Positions 1 through 12,200 of a stretch of 64,000 bases of DNA are shown in pieces. The notes below the pieces were generated by a model, which saw nothing but the letters and a program-made list of their open reading frames with translations, did not search any database and was not told the origin of the DNA. The translations under genes and the position numbers were made by a program. Every line of letters starts with the position of its first letter. The first letter of the stretch is position 1. Source of the stretch: Rehmannia glutinosa (Eukaryota; Streptophyta; Magnoliopsida; Lamiales; Orobanchaceae); NCBI GenBank assembly GCA_016081115.2, contig CM071930.1, positions 8,351,419-8,415,418 on the forward strand, read 5' to 3'.

Positions 1-604
1 TCATTTACTAATTGATTTGTGTTATTACTTGATGGTATATTAAACAATCTACAACAAAAACAATATACTCTATCTAAGTCCTTGAATACACTAACCATAT
101 TCTATCATGTTTTTTCTCCATTTGATAATTTTAGTATGTAAAATGATGTAGAGAAATGTCTACTATTTTTGTCTTTAGGATAATCAAAATCATTATGTCG
201 AATCGACCTTTTCGACTACTAAATCTCTAAAATTTATATCAATATTATTCCAATGTCCAGGATCATATCTATTTATAGATGAACCGGATGTCTTATGTTC
301 ATTTTCTTTTGCTCTTCATTAGAGTACCATTTTTTATCTTCTCCAAAAGTGGTGTCATCGTTTTTTTTCTTCTTCAAACTCATTATTAGTACCAACAATA
401 TCATTAATTTGTTCAATTGTTTCCTCACTTTCTAAATTATTTTCAACTAAAACTTGTCTTTCAACTGAATTTGATATATTTTCTTGATTATTATTAACGA
501 GAAATTTATCGAAAGTGCTCCTTGTTGAGATTTGATTAATTTTTCAACTCTCCTTTTTTTTTTAACAATTTTTGATATCCACTTTCATATTTTCTATTAG
601 ACAT
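1..604 (-). pseudogene. hAT-family transposase N-terminus (ZMYM1/TTF-zinc-finger type), broken and cut by window edge
   Basis: Read on the minus strand from an ATG at 604, the conceptual product begins MSNRKYESGYQK, followed by a lysine-rich stretch and an acidic linker. It then reaches the conserved block with DPGHWNNID, YPKDKNSRHFSTSFY and, near the window edge, a CFCC cluster. This order is typical of plant proteins called zinc finger MYM-type 1-like, which are hAT transposase relatives whose N-terminus carries a TTF-type zinc finger; the hAT dimerisation domain would lie beyond the left edge. The frame breaks at a run of ten A near 557 and again several times, with stops such as the one near 360, so it is a pseudogene. 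Family recognition is from motifs; the exact clade is inferred. Confidence 0.6.
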
Positions 605-1293
605 TATTATGAATTATAATTTTTATTAAAAATATTCAACCAAGGTAAAATCACAAAGAACTTAAGATAATTACTTAAACAAAACAAACTAACACCAAAT
701 AATAATTATAATATAATCGCAAGACAAAATCTAAATTAATATATTAAAGAGAGGAAAGATGAAACCTGAAGGAATGAGAGAAATGAAAACAGAGAGCTCA
801 AAATTGAACCGCAACAACATGTCAAGATTCAGAATTTCTTTCATAAGCAATCGATATTTTTTTTTTTTTGTACCAATTACTAAATAATCGTTTAAGGCTT
901 TATGGTAGATGAGAAGAATTAGTATAATTGTTTTTGAGGAAAGAAGAAGGAATCATATTGTGACATTCACAAAGTTAAAGGAAAAGATGAGTCTAGAAGT
1001 CAGATTTATAGAAAATGAGCAATCTATCCGTTTACACTAATAGGAATTATGTTTACACCTAGTCACCCCTATTACCTAAATTTCTACTTTTAGGTCAAAG
1101 CTAATCATTTCCTCAATTGTCTCAATTGCCTCAAGTGGTCACACGACCGTATAAAAGGTTCAACCAAAAATATATCTTCCCTGAAAATACATATAAGCAC
1201 AATCAAAACATTTCACTCTTACAATACCAAATGTAATTACATGAAATATTTTATAAACTAATTTAAAGCATAGATATCATTTCTTAAATATTT
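605..1293. other. AT-rich spacer, no gene seen
   Basis: This stretch separates the hAT transposase relic from the Copia gag relic. It contains A/T runs and no open frame or motif that I can defend. It may hold the leader or an intron of the transposase and the downstream part of the Copia relic. Confidence 0.5.
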
Positions 1294-1745
1294 TCGTCCC
1301 CAATCAAGTGATCAATCTTTCCTTCCGGATGCTCAAAGAAATCAACAACATCCGATGTGTAATATCCACATTCAAAGTCATCAAAATTATCATCTTCTGG
1401 ATGATCGAAATGAAATTTGCTTCAAAGATTTTTATCTTTCTTAAGTGATGCTTGATAAAACTCCACTAAATGTTTGGTCATACGACAAGACGTGACCAAT
1501 GACCTTTATTCCACATTGGTAACATTTCTCTCCACCATTCTCTCAATTTATCACTTTCTTTTCCTTTCTTATCATTTTGTTCCACTCGGATGGTTACTTA
1601 TATTTTCGTGATTTGAATTATTCGACTACCACGATTATATGGAGTAAATCTTCCACGACCACGACCTCTTCCACGGCCTCTTGAATTATTGAAATTTTGA
1701 GCTCTAATCGCATTCACTTCAGGTGGAACGGAGTAGAACCATTAG
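1294..1745 (-). pseudogene. Copia retrotransposon gag, C-terminal part with CCHC knuckle
   Basis: On the minus strand the sequence encodes an Arg/Gly-rich basic stretch (about 1684-1649). A nucleocapsid-type zinc knuckle follows, beginning CYQCG with KGHWSR after it (codons for CYQC at 1524-1513). Downstream are a KHLVEFYQASLKKDK-like segment and a tail ending in HPEGKIDHLIGDG-like residues. These are characteristic of gag proteins of plant Copia elements, where the knuckle packages RNA into virus-like particles. There are frameshifts around the knuckle and no protease or integrase on this strand nearby. The 5' part appears to be cut off where the Sirevirus LTR begins at about 1768, so the Sirevirus probably landed in this older relic. 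Confidence 0.65.
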
Positions 1746-1767
1746 GTTGTGATTCATGATTTTTTAT

Positions 1768-3732
1768 TGTTGGGAAATTTATTTTATAGATTTTGATGAA
1801 TGCCATGTAAAACTTAAAATAGAAAGTTGGCACCCCATTTTCCATGTAATTTTCATTGTAAAAGATAGTAGGGAAAACTGGTCAAGTCGACTATGCCTCG
1901 AAATACAAGAAGTAGTTTCAATCAAGAGTAGGGATGGCAATGGAAGGGCGGGCGGGTAATGAATACCCCGACCCGCCGTGCTAGCTACCCGCGCCCGCCC
2001 CCCCCGCCCGTGCCCCGCCACGGTCCAAAATGGTCGCCAGGTGCTCGTCATGTGCGGGGTGGGTCCGCCTGTTTTGAATTTTTTTGAGCTTAAAATTAAT
2101 TTAACAAAGTGTATTTTTATTTTTTTGTGAAATTTAAATATATTTTTATATTTTTATAATATTCTATAATGTATTATTGTAAATGTATTTTTTGTGAAAG
2201 CTAAATGTATTTTTTTATTATTATAATATCATATAATAATAATATTAGTGTATATATATCTATCAAGCATGATGGGCAGGGCAATTGCAATACCTGGACC
2301 CGCCCGTCCTCGCGGGGGGGGCTCGGGACCAGGCCAGTCCGCCCGCCCCAAACACCACGGTCAGTCCGCCCGGCCGGGTCAGTCCATATTGCCATCCCTA
2401 GTGAAGACTCCACTGTGGAACAGCGAATATGGCTAAGAAAGGAGATCGAGAACTTGACTAAAGATGTATCACCGAAGTTATAGATGTGTGGCAACAAAGT
2501 CATCAAAGTCTCAGCTCAAGTCATAAAATTGAAAGTGATGATGAGTCTTTAAATGATTGGAGCACTCAAGTCACCTATGGAAATAAAGAAGCGGCTCCAT
2601 GAGTTAATCGAAATGAATCATTGCATTTAAGTCAAGAACATTACTTAAATAAGTAATACTTCCATGTTGTCGTCTTAAAGTGCTCATCCCAGGAGCGTGC
2701 AAAAGGAATAAACAATGGGAAGCACCGCACCTTGTGTCGAACTTGAAAAGTCACATTCAATTAATACGAGAAGGTCTACATCTCAAGATTGAAGACCAAG
2801 AAAAGACAAGCCAACGAACATAGTGTCTTTTGAAAATCACCATCTCTTCAACGAATGATTTTTTGAAAGTTCATTATAAAAAATTTAGGAAACTCATTGA
2901 GAAAAGGTGACTAACTACGAACAAGCAAGCATATTCAAATCAGAACTCGCAAATATTCTCAAAGATATTCAAGCAAATCCTAAGCCTCAAACTCAAAGGA
3001 AATCGATCCCACACAAAGATGTGAAGGAGAGACAACTTCAAACTCATTGAAGAGGAAACTTTGAAGAATCAAAAGAGGTCTACTTTCCAGGAGGATTTGT
3101 ATGAAGGTTCAAGGTCGAACCAAGATCAAGTTATTGGAGGGATTCGTGATCAAATCCAAGAGCTTGAGAAAGGGAGTCAAGTAGCGCAAATGGCCTGCGG
3201 AAGTTATTCGAGCCTGACGAGAATTTGTGTGACCGTCGTTTCTAGATTGTTCACCACTTTGTAAACCGATCCATTATTTAGTGGATTCCTCCAGAGTTGG
3301 AGAAGAGAGGATTAGAAGAATTACCCCATCTTCGAACCTCTATAAAATTAATCATGTCATTTATTTTTCAAAGACATTTATATTTCTCGCATATTTACTT
3401 TATATCTGCCGATTTGCTATCCAAACTCGATTAATAACCAAGTGCTAAAATCAAGTGTTAAAACAAGTTTAAAACAAATCAAAGGGGTGTTAAGTCTTCA
3501 CTGATAAAACCAACACAACCAAGTTTTTCGGGTTAAACGGTTGAGTTATTCTATCAACAACTCTATCGAATTTGTTAAATGGCTATCTCTCACTGAATAA
3601 CCAACTTAGTTGTCCCTCGGCGACTTAGTTGTTTGTGTTAACTCAGAATTTCTTTAAAAGGACTAAATCAAAAATTTGCAAGGTTTATTCAACCCTCCTT
3701 CTAAACATTACTCACACCCCTTAGGACCTACA
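1768..3732 (+). repeat. Putative 5' LTR of the Sirevirus
   Basis: The block starts TGTTGGGAAA, with the phrase TGATGAATGCCATG soon after, as Copia LTRs often do. It ends in CCTACA immediately before a degenerate Met-tRNA primer binding site. The stretch near 3263-3330 (TGTAAACCGATCCATTATTTAGTGG) is typical of Sirevirus LTRs. Without the 472-bp hAT miniature the LTR would be about 1.5 kb. The start is the weaker boundary because I found no 3' LTR to compare it with. Confidence 0.5.
1929..2400. mobile_element. hAT-type non-autonomous element (MITE)
   Basis: The ends are TAGGGATGGCAAT and its inverse ATTGCCATCCCTA. Subterminal regions are very GC-rich with CCCGCCC-type repeats, while the middle is AT-rich; this pattern is common in plant hAT miniatures. 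The 8-bp flanks ATCAAGAG and GTGAAGAC match at only 5 of 8 positions, so the target duplication is decayed or the ends are slightly off. No transposase is encoded. The short open frames inside it are not genes. Confidence 0.7.
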
Positions 3733-3733
3733 A

Positions 3734-3746
3734 TCGTATCGTGAGC
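3734..3746 (+). other. Primer binding site (tRNA-Met type), degenerate
   Basis: The sequence TCGTATCGTGAGC directly after the LTR end resembles TGGTATCAGAGC, the usual Copia primer binding site complementary to initiator tRNA-Met. Two substitutions and small indels separate it from the canonical form. Confidence 0.6.
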
Positions 3747-3859
3747 GGTTGGTTTATTGAACCTTCCGCATCAAGCGCCATCAACTAGATCTTTATCTTT
3801 TCTAAGAGACTTTAACACTTGCATTTTCAAAAATCTTTCATTTTTAGCAAAGTTATTAT

Positions 3860-5840
3860 CATAGAAGCAAATTTGACACATATTCATATGTTGCTGTTGA
3901 GGAATTTGATGACTCGAAAATCCGTATGCAGGCTCATCTATCTGCTTTACATGATGAAATGTGGCTAGTGATAGAAGATGAGCCACCGCAAATACTTATG
4001 TGGACACTGGCTAAGAATAACAGCTGTAGCAGCGTAAAGATGAAGAAAGACCACCATGGTCTAAAAGCCAAGGATCGAGTGGACTAACGATGACAAAAAG
4101 AGATACAACCTGGACAATGTGGCCCAGGACATACTCTACAAGACATTGGAGAAAACAATGTTCAATAAAATCAAATCTTGCAAACCGAAAAAGCAAAAAT
4201 CAGGATAAATTAACTTTAATTTGTGAAGGATCTGAGCAAATTAAAGAAAATAAATCGTCTGTTGCTGACAAAAAATTAAAAATTTTAAAATGCTTTGAGT
4301 GAAACCTTTGATCACTGATGCCGATTCATCGAAATCACAAATGAACTATCAAAGACTTGGGAAAAATATACACAAAAGCGAAATGTGTGAAGATTAGAAG
4401 CCTCCCAACCAATGGGAAATGAAGGTCATGGCCCCGAGACATTCAATGAACCTCACAAAAACATCCAATCATGAGATGTTCTCAGATCTCAAAGCCTATG
4501 AGTTTGAGCCGAGAAGAAAAGAAGCAAGTAGAGATATATGTACCTAAGATAAAGCTGCACTTATAGTTAAGGAATGAAAAAAAGTTGAAATAAAGGAAGC
4601 CATAGACTTAAGGAGATTTCCTAATGGTTAAAAGATTCAACAAGTTCTTCAATAAGAAATATAAAAAACAAGTGGTGAAACCTCCAGAGACATTCGCTCC
4701 CTCCAAGTCCGGCGTAAGACAGCCACCCAAGAGAATCGAGCATCAAAGAGTTGAGTATCAGATTGATAACCCAAGGACAGTAAGTAAAGAGTCGATCAAA
4801 GAGTCGAACCTATGCCGAATTGCAGACAACCGTGACATTTTGCAATTGATTGTTCCTATCCACCAATAATAAATACGCGAATGAAGAAGAAGAAAAAGTC
4901 TTCGGAGAGTTAAGACAGGAAAAGAAAAGCCATGTTGGTCAAGAGATCACGAGAGACAAGTCTAAGTCTAAAGCAAAGACCAGAGAGTAGTGAAGCCGAC
5001 TACCAAGTGATTCTCAAGAAGAGGCAATGATATGTCCTATGGCTAAAAACAAGATCAACTGCACTAAAGATGAGGTACGCCTAACTCATCTCATCTCAGA
5101 TTCAAGTGATAAAGTGATTGTGACACACACACTTCATCACCCACTAATCTTTATGATTCATTAGGCAAAATGATGAAAGACTTTGAGCACATAAAATTCT
5201 CACATACACTTTTAAATGAGGAAAACAACCAGGCTAAAAGTTATAACTCACAATTACTAATGAGCCGAGACTCTGCTCACATACCGATGAGAACAAAGAG
5301 TCAAGCGTCGAGATCGCAAACTAATAAAGCAGATATACCGCTATAGAAAAGAGAGAAAATGATCTTAAAAATGTAATTGCCTCATTTACAAAGGCATCCA
5401 AATCATTGGATGACCTTATCATGAGCCAAAAAGAATGTAGAGATAAGACAGCATGTGATTTAATTCTTTGTGCAAATAAACTCCCAGTAGTAATTTTGAA
5501 AAAAGATCTTCAAGCAATGAAGCATCTCGTAAATCCAAAACACCAAATATTGCACCCACATTCATCCCAAAGCACAATCACCAACAAAATGGCCTTGGAT
5601 ATAAAGGAGAGAAAAGCCTGGTTGAGTATGCCGAGAGGACAATCGAGAAGAAATCCACCGAAGTTCCTCAAACTCCAAACATAAAGTACTTTGTGAAGAA
5701 TAAAATGAGCTACCAAAACCCCAGACGTTTCATCAAAGAAACACATATGATGGGAATGATAGAAACTACCAAGCTGTTCGATTGGATCAATGTGAAATAT
5801 CGCAAAGACCAATGGAATATGCCTCAGATGGAAAAGACCT
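3860..5840 (+). pseudogene. Sirevirus gag with CCHC knuckle and coiled spacer
   Basis: Conceptual translation in shifting frames gives a UBN2-type gag core (KIRMQAHLSALHDEMW near 3905-3965, then DDKKRYNLDN and ILYKTLEKTMFNK) followed by LCEGSEQIKENK. A segment with KRFNKFFNKKYKK precedes a zinc knuckle around 4818-4852 (CRQP-x-HFAIDC). The spacer from about 5200 to 5840 carries phrases diagnostic of Sireviruses: ASKSLDDLIMSQKECRDKT, KYFVKNKMSYQNPRRFIKE and LFDWINVKYRKDQW. Gag forms the particle, and the knuckle binds RNA. Numerous stops and indels make it a pseudogene. The family match is strong even though no frame is long. Confidence 0.8.
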
Positions 5841-6039
5841 AAACCTCAACAAAGGTCATTCCAAAGGCAAAAGAGCTACTTATCAAGACACATATGCAAT
5901 GCACTACACTTAGAAATATCACAACTACACAAAGAAGGCAATTGTTAAAACACACACACGTATTATTACTGCATAAAAAGAGATAGTTGTATGAACCTAA
6001 AGCCCTGCCAATTTGCCAAAGTAAATTATGATAATGGTA

Positions 6040-6420
6040 CAGATAGATGGCAACTACTAGAGTCAAATCATTTGGCTATAGGTTGGTTGGATCATCTTAC
6101 AAAGACTAACCCCTCGGGACCCATGCAAGTACGGTACCTAATAACAATTTCTTGATTGTAGGTTCAAGGAACAAATGAGTGCCAAGGAACCTGGTACGGA
6201 TAATGGTTGTTCCGGATATATGAAGAAACAAGAAAAATCTATCAAGATTCAAGGAGATTAGAGGTGCAAACGTCATATTTGGAGGAAATGAAACTCCAAG
6301 GGAAATAAAAGGCAATGGATCCATCAAAAGAACGGATTAGAAATCACATATGTTGCATATGTTGAAGGCCTCAACTTCAACTTGTTAAGATCAACCAATA
6401 CATTGGGCGGCAATGTTGAT
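6040..6420 (+). pseudogene. Copia protease region (Sirevirus), degenerate
   Basis: Between the gag spacer and the pre-integrase segment, translation gives fragments such as FKEIRGANVIFGGNETPREIKGNGSI, followed by ITYVAYVEGLNFNLL. This matches the body of a Copia aspartic protease, where the sequence after the catalytic D-S/T-G runs through a glycine-rich strand to YVEGLKHNLLS. The catalytic triad itself is not clearly readable around 6190-6230, where the frame is disturbed. The enzyme would cleave the gag-pol polyprotein. Confidence 0.55.
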
Positions 6421-6539
6421 TCATATGGGAGTGTGCTAGATTAAAGAATCAATCAAATGAAATAAAGGTCGCAAGGATCAAGACAGTAAGAATACGATGT
6501 GGTAGATCGGTCTCACGCCACACCAAGCACTGCCTAGCA

Positions 6540-7495
6540 AAAGAATTCTAATCAAGTTGGTTGTGGGTACGTTGAGCCGAAATCATTCAACTTCAAGATA
6601 ATCAACAAGCTCGGGAATGAGTCATCTTGTGGAAGGATTGCCGACTCGCATGTACAAGAAGCGAAAGTGTATGTGACGCATGCCGATGGAAAAACATATT
6701 AAATCTTCATTCAGGGCTTTAGTCCTTCTTCAACAAGGATATCGATCCGTTGCATATGGATTTATTTGGTCCTATCAACCAAAGATAAAAAGAAATACAC
6801 CTTAGTGGTGGTAGATGATTATTCAAGATATACATGGACAATCTTCATGTGCAAAAAGAACTAAACCTTACGAGGTTACCAACAACTGGAAAAGAGTTCA
6901 AATGAAAAGAGCCAAACCATTATAAAGATAATGCTCGATGGCGAATCGAGTTTGTCAATGGGATAATAACTCAAGATTGTGTTAAAATGGTATTGCTCAT
7001 GATTTACCTCCAAAGAAGAACTCCACAGAGAACGGAGTAGCCGAAAGAAGGAACAGAACTCTCGAGGAAGTCGCAAAAACCATGTTAGACGGTCGATTGC
7101 TTAAGAGATTTTGGGCTTCAAGCCATCAACACTGCATGTTATACTCAAAATAGATGCATGATAAACAATAATCGACCAAGACTTCTTATGAGATATGGAC
7201 AGGAGAAAGCCAAACGTCGCATATTTCGTAATATTTGATGTAAATGCTTCATCCACAACAATGACAAAGATAACCTAAAGGCTTTGATGCTAAAGCCGAT
7301 GAAGGTATCTTTTTGGGATACTCAAGAGCAAAGCCTATGAGAGTGTTGAACAAGAGGACTATGGTCACAAAAGAGTTTATTCATGTAGTTTTTTATGAAC
7401 CTAATGTGAATGGAGAAGACATTGAAGAGTTAGTTGATAAGTCGAATCGACCCAACTATACAAAAGTCCTTATGTTGAAGTCAAGTAAAGAGTAA
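6540..7495 (+). pseudogene. Copia integrase (GAG-pre-integrase plus catalytic core and C-terminal part)
   Basis: The stretch opens with a pre-integrase segment (HLVEGLPT with a CDAC-like cluster at about 6620-6700). HMDLFGP follows at 6750-6773, then YTLVVVDDYSRYTW, which carries the first catalytic Asp regions. Further on are a SDNA-like segment at about 6930, and ENGVAERRNRTLEE at 7028-7070, which contains the conserved Glu. A clean 60-residue open stretch at 7313-7495 reads GYS-(A)KAY-RVLNKRT. Integrase inserts the cDNA into the genome. The order and wording match Sireviruses. Frameshifts between motifs show that it is inactive. Confidence 0.8.
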
Positions 7496-7539
7496 TCAAC
7501 CAAGATGAAGATGAGATAGTCAATCTCAAAAGAGATTCC

Positions 7540-7720
7540 ATTATGTGTGATAACACAAGTGCTACCGCAATCACTCGTAATCCTCGGTTGTATTCAAGAA
7601 CAAAGCACATTGATGTTAGATATCATTTTATAATAGATCATGTTGAAAAGAAAGACATCACGTGAATATATCTCAACCGCAAATGATTTCGATATATTCA
7701 CTAAGTTCTATGTGAATCAA
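7540..7720 (+). pseudogene. Copia RNase H C-terminal remnant, RT missing upstream
   Basis: The stretch reads MCDNTSATAITRNPRLYSRTKHIDVRYHFI, followed by DFDIFTKF-like residues at 7685-7707. This is the end of the Copia RNase H domain (CDN-x-SA, TKHID, ADIFTK). Only about 40 bases separate it from the end of the integrase C-terminal region, whereas a Copia RT plus the start of RNase H normally needs roughly 1.5 kb. RT was therefore removed by an internal deletion. Confidence 0.75.
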
Positions 7721-8333
7721 TATTTGAAGAGCTTAAGAATGAGCTAGAGTTAATTGAGCGAGTTAACACTCAGTGAGTTAACACTAAGACTCAATCAAAA
7801 GAGATGGAAGATGAGAAAATAAGAATTGAGCAAGTTTTTCACATCACCCAAGTGAAACAAACCCATATCGAAAAGTCGGTTGTATCGAAGTTAATGACAA
7901 ACTAAGTCGCTTAATGAAAAAGAGAGAAGAAGAGTCAAGTCATTATTGAGATGCCGAGTCATTTATGAGCTAAGTGATTACAAACGCAATCGTTTAAATG
8001 AGCGAATTTTTTAAGAATGACATCGTAATAATGAGTCATACCAAAAGTTGCACAAGAAGCATTGATTAGATATAGAGGGAATGTTGCCGCATTAATTGCG
8101 AGGAATTAAATGCGGTTTGACGGTTAAATCAAGCTGATTTTGATTTTGATCAAAATTTCAAAATATAAAGACATGTCCTTTCATAACCCTTATATACACT
8201 TTCTTTGACTTTCTCTCTCACATTCGAAATCATAATCTTCAAGCAATAGAAAGCAAGCTATTTTTTCTCTCGAAAAACCCTAAGTGTCCACAAACCAGCT
8301 TCTTCAAGTTTTAATCGGTAAAAATCTCTAAAA

Positions 8334-9200
8334 ATGGCACCTAAGTTTGATTTCGTCAAGTTATCAAAAGCAAATCCACTTTCAGATCATCAAGATTTCT
8401 CGAAGGCATGGTAAAGCAAGTTCGATAAAAAACCCTAGTGAAGAAGATTGCCGAATGTTGGAAAAGTCGTGCTTAAGGCTTTTTCCGACTTCGAATTCTC
8501 GAGACACCTACCTAAAAGAGGTGGCGCGTTTTACATCAACGCGAAGTGCGGACGGGAATCAAGTTTCTCGCTCCACCGCAAGGACATAATGATAACATTC
8601 AGTGACGCGGAAGATCGCTTGTTGCCGCAGCGTACGGGCGAGATAAACGAAGTTTCGACGTTTGACTTGGTTTCGCATGGAAAGAGCTAGCCAAACCAGG
8701 AGGTGTTACTAAGGTGGTCTACACAATCGGAGGAAATTGCTTAGGGCGACTATCACAAATTGATGGACGCCGCCTCCAAATGTGTAGACATGATTCGGGC
8801 TTCAACCGGTATCAAAAGCCCGTTGATCACATGTAGGCGGTCGATCGCAGGCAAGAAAGTCAACCCGGGTTGAGTTCGTGGTATGCAGACCTACCGTAAC
8901 ATTGTAAATAAATCATTCAAGGAAGACGGATCCTTTGGAGGATCTCTTGGTTATGGCCTGGTGATTGGCCACCTTATGGGAAGTGAAGTATTCTCTTCGA
9001 CATGGAAAACCTTTCCATGTCAACAAGATGATGTTTGGCGAATCTCTCAGGAGCCCGGAAGAGAGCCCACGCGAAGAGGGCGGATACAAGTGAGAATTAG
9101 CCGAACCCGAGACACAATTGTTACCTCTCTCCCAAGAAGAAAGATATCCTCGCAAACGAAGAAGAACGTCCTCGCAGCCTAAAAATGGAGTATCCGTCGC
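8334..9200 (+). pseudogene. Env-like / additional ORF of the Sirevirus, degenerate
   Basis: A TATA-like sequence lies at about 8190-8196. After it an ATG at 8334 begins MAPKFDFVKLSKANPL, and frames continue through FSDFEF, FYINAKCGRE, TFSDAEDRLL and a segment YRNIVNKSFKEDGSFGGSLGYGLVIGHLMG. Sireviruses often carry an extra ORF between RNase H and the 3' LTR, with a comparable order of features (F-Y-x-N, a region resembling the PEELG segment, and a hydrophobic LxYGLVIxHL stretch). Position and wording support this assignment, but no full-length alignment was possible and function is unknown. The frame is broken near 8411 and several times later. Confidence 0.5.
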
Positions 9201-12200
9201 AGCCTGAAGTCCGTCGCCTAATAACCGCGGTTCTCTCGCTCTGGTCAAAGGCCGAGAAGGAAACCCAAATCACTTCTCCAAAGCCATACGCAAGAAAAGG
9301 ATCGCCAAGCTGCGAAGCGCAGGCTCCATCTAAGAAGTGATGCCCCGCCCCCCGCCAGAATCCAATAAATGGGTAACCAAAATTCTCCTCGGTTAAGACC
9401 AAGCGAGAAGATGTTTCAAGCTTTCGTGAGCTTGAATGTGTGATTAACCGACCTACCTCCTCTCACCGAGAAAACACCAAATGATCGTAGAAACTCGTGA
9501 AGTGCAGTCTCCGAGGTGATAGATGAATCGCTAAGTCCGAGTGATGATCACAGAGGCATATCAAGACCTAAAATTGCGGAGAAGACAATCGGATAATGTA
9601 GAACGAGACAATCAATATCCATTCGAAATGTTGTCTCTCCAATTGCCATCGATGCCATGAAGAAGAAAGCAAGATAATATCTTGCCTTCAATCCGTAAAT
9701 TGAAGGATAATAAGATGATGATGTCATCATGTATTCTCCTCGTATACCTGCATATCAGCCGCGTCACGCGAATGGGAAGGCGGGTTGGGGTGCCACTCAA
9801 GGGCGCAGATTTGATCGCCCCTGGAGTTTATCGATTTAAGGAGAATTGCCGCAATTTCTGAGTCAACATTGTGCCAGATCGGATGAAGATAATCCTAAAT
9901 ATTCCACACATCTTCAAGGAGAAAGAACAAGCCAAAGCATCCGAGGAAGCACAAGCTTCCGAGAAAGCCAAATATGCTCAAGCATCGAACTTTAGAACAC
10001 ACTCACCCCTTATTTGGATGTGTTCTCAAGAGTGAAAGATATTTGGATCGTTGTTGTAGCTAAAAGTCGATATGCAGCCAGGCTCTAAGAATCGGTATGC
10101 ATGAGCGACAACTATTTGAAGGGGCATGAAGTCGTCTCAATCTCTGTAATCGATCAGAATAAGCAATAGTCGGCGATTACCCGCGGACATCGGCAAACTT
10201 AAGTCTGATTCTCTTAAGATGAAACAAGGGAATTGGCAATGAACTCGGATCTTGGAACCAAGTTGAGCCACCTCACGAGTGTTTACCACTGCCCGCTACT
10301 GAGCACTTCGATGGAAAAGTTTCATGGCGGAGAAGAGTGACCCCATCATCGACCACGGTGGTGTGCGGGTAACCCACTCCACCTGCGGTAGAGGCTCCCG
10401 GAGGATCTTTGCGATGATGATATAAAGGAAAAGTTGGCGGAAATCGGGCGAAGAACTGGCAATAGATTGATATGGCTTCGGCCTGAGTTAACAGTATCCC
10501 GGCCCGGTCACGTACTTTGAAGGTCGATGACACGTTCTGGTCGAGGCACAGGATGAAATGCCCCTGGAGTTAACACTCGGGCAAAGGTCTGCAATCCGGG
10601 GGGGTTGAGACTATGGATGCCGATATTGAACACCTCGGCCAGTTCGCGAACGTCGAAGGGAACGTTGAAGCCTGTGCGGTTGAGGCTGCCAGAGGTGTCA
10701 AGGCCCAGTGCTGAGACCTCCCCTGGTAAGCTCAAGAGATTCAACATCCCTCATGTTCACAATGTTGAATACGAGAAAGAGATATGCACTCAGCTTACTC
10801 TGGAGAATCGACGATATCATTTATGTTAGAAGATGAAGGCGAGTCCACACCCGCTGCACATCAAAGGACCTGACTAAGGATCAAGAATGCTAGTGGTCGA
10901 GTTACAAGCCGCGTCAAACTTTCCCCGATGATGAACGAGCACTCCAGGTTCGTCATCAATCCATGATGCTGATGTTCATGGAGAGATCCGATCTTCATTT
11001 AGAAAATCCATTGGTAGAAGAAATTTTGTATAAGATACCGAGGTTTCCAAATACCGCTAACCGATTCCAAAATCCCACCGCACTCGAGTGCGTCTGCCAG
11101 AGCTCCCACTACCGCAACATTACCGACTCCTTAAACATCACGAGGCACAAACCGCACAAACAATCCCATATGTGCGAGATGATGCTTTTGAGCAATTATT
11201 TCACTATCGAATCAGTTTCGGCTGAGAAGAAGATATTGCTAAGAAAAATGACGATTGTTTGTGCGAAGATCAGTAATCTATGCTGACTCTTATGCCACCA
11301 AACTTTTGACTTCGATCACGGCGTGGTGAGTATGTGTGACAACTAAGATCTACAAGCCCTGAAGATCAGAAGAGATTGAGAAGATCGACGGCACCAAGCC
11401 CACTTAGACTTGTGCCTGGACAATAATAGGATGCCACCCTCACTTGAGATTTGAGAGGATAGTGATAAGGATAACAGTGGTCTCAACAGAAGATACGTCG
11501 ATACGAGCAAGTTCGCTATTTCAAGGCATTATACAATAAAATGCTTGTTTGGAGGCCGACAATGTCGATATGAAGCAGAGGAGGCGTATATTAAGGTTGC
11601 TGTATGCCTCTCATAAACATAAATGGAGCTACTTGCGTGAATTCCAGCGAAAAGAAGTTACGCGTCTGGAGGAGACCATAAATGCAAAATTGACTTTTCC
11701 TTGCTCAAAATGAAAGTGGTGAAGCAAGTCAAAAACCACTCATTGTAGTTTGGAGACTTATGTCGCAGAACAGACAAACTCTCAAATAGACTCGACTTCA
11801 TGTCGCAAGCATGTTTCCCGGTCCCTACCTTTGATGATGCGGGGAAGAGTCACAGGAGTTTAAAGAAGAAAGTTGAAGATAAGTCAAATTTAGATGACAT
11901 CGAGAAAAAAAAGGAAAACAATGAGGGGAACGATCAAAGGAGTTGCATGATAGTTGAAACCCCTCGGCGGGGGTCATGTCACGACCTCAATTATGTTAAA
12001 CTTCAGTGACTACGATCGAACACTCGATGTGCCAATAGCGGATAAAGGCGAATGCGAGAAGCAGGGATAAGAAGAAGGATTCGACAAGAGGACGGAGTGC
12101 CCGCATTGAAGTGTTAAAAACAATCTGATTGGCGTGCGAAGAAGGATCAAGATGTTATTCCAGACAATGGATCCGAGCCAAGATCATTTGAAAGAATTCA

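Noticed and set aside
1779..2506. Several overlapping small frames on both strands
   Set aside because: They lie in a hAT miniature with GC-rich ends and in LTR sequence.
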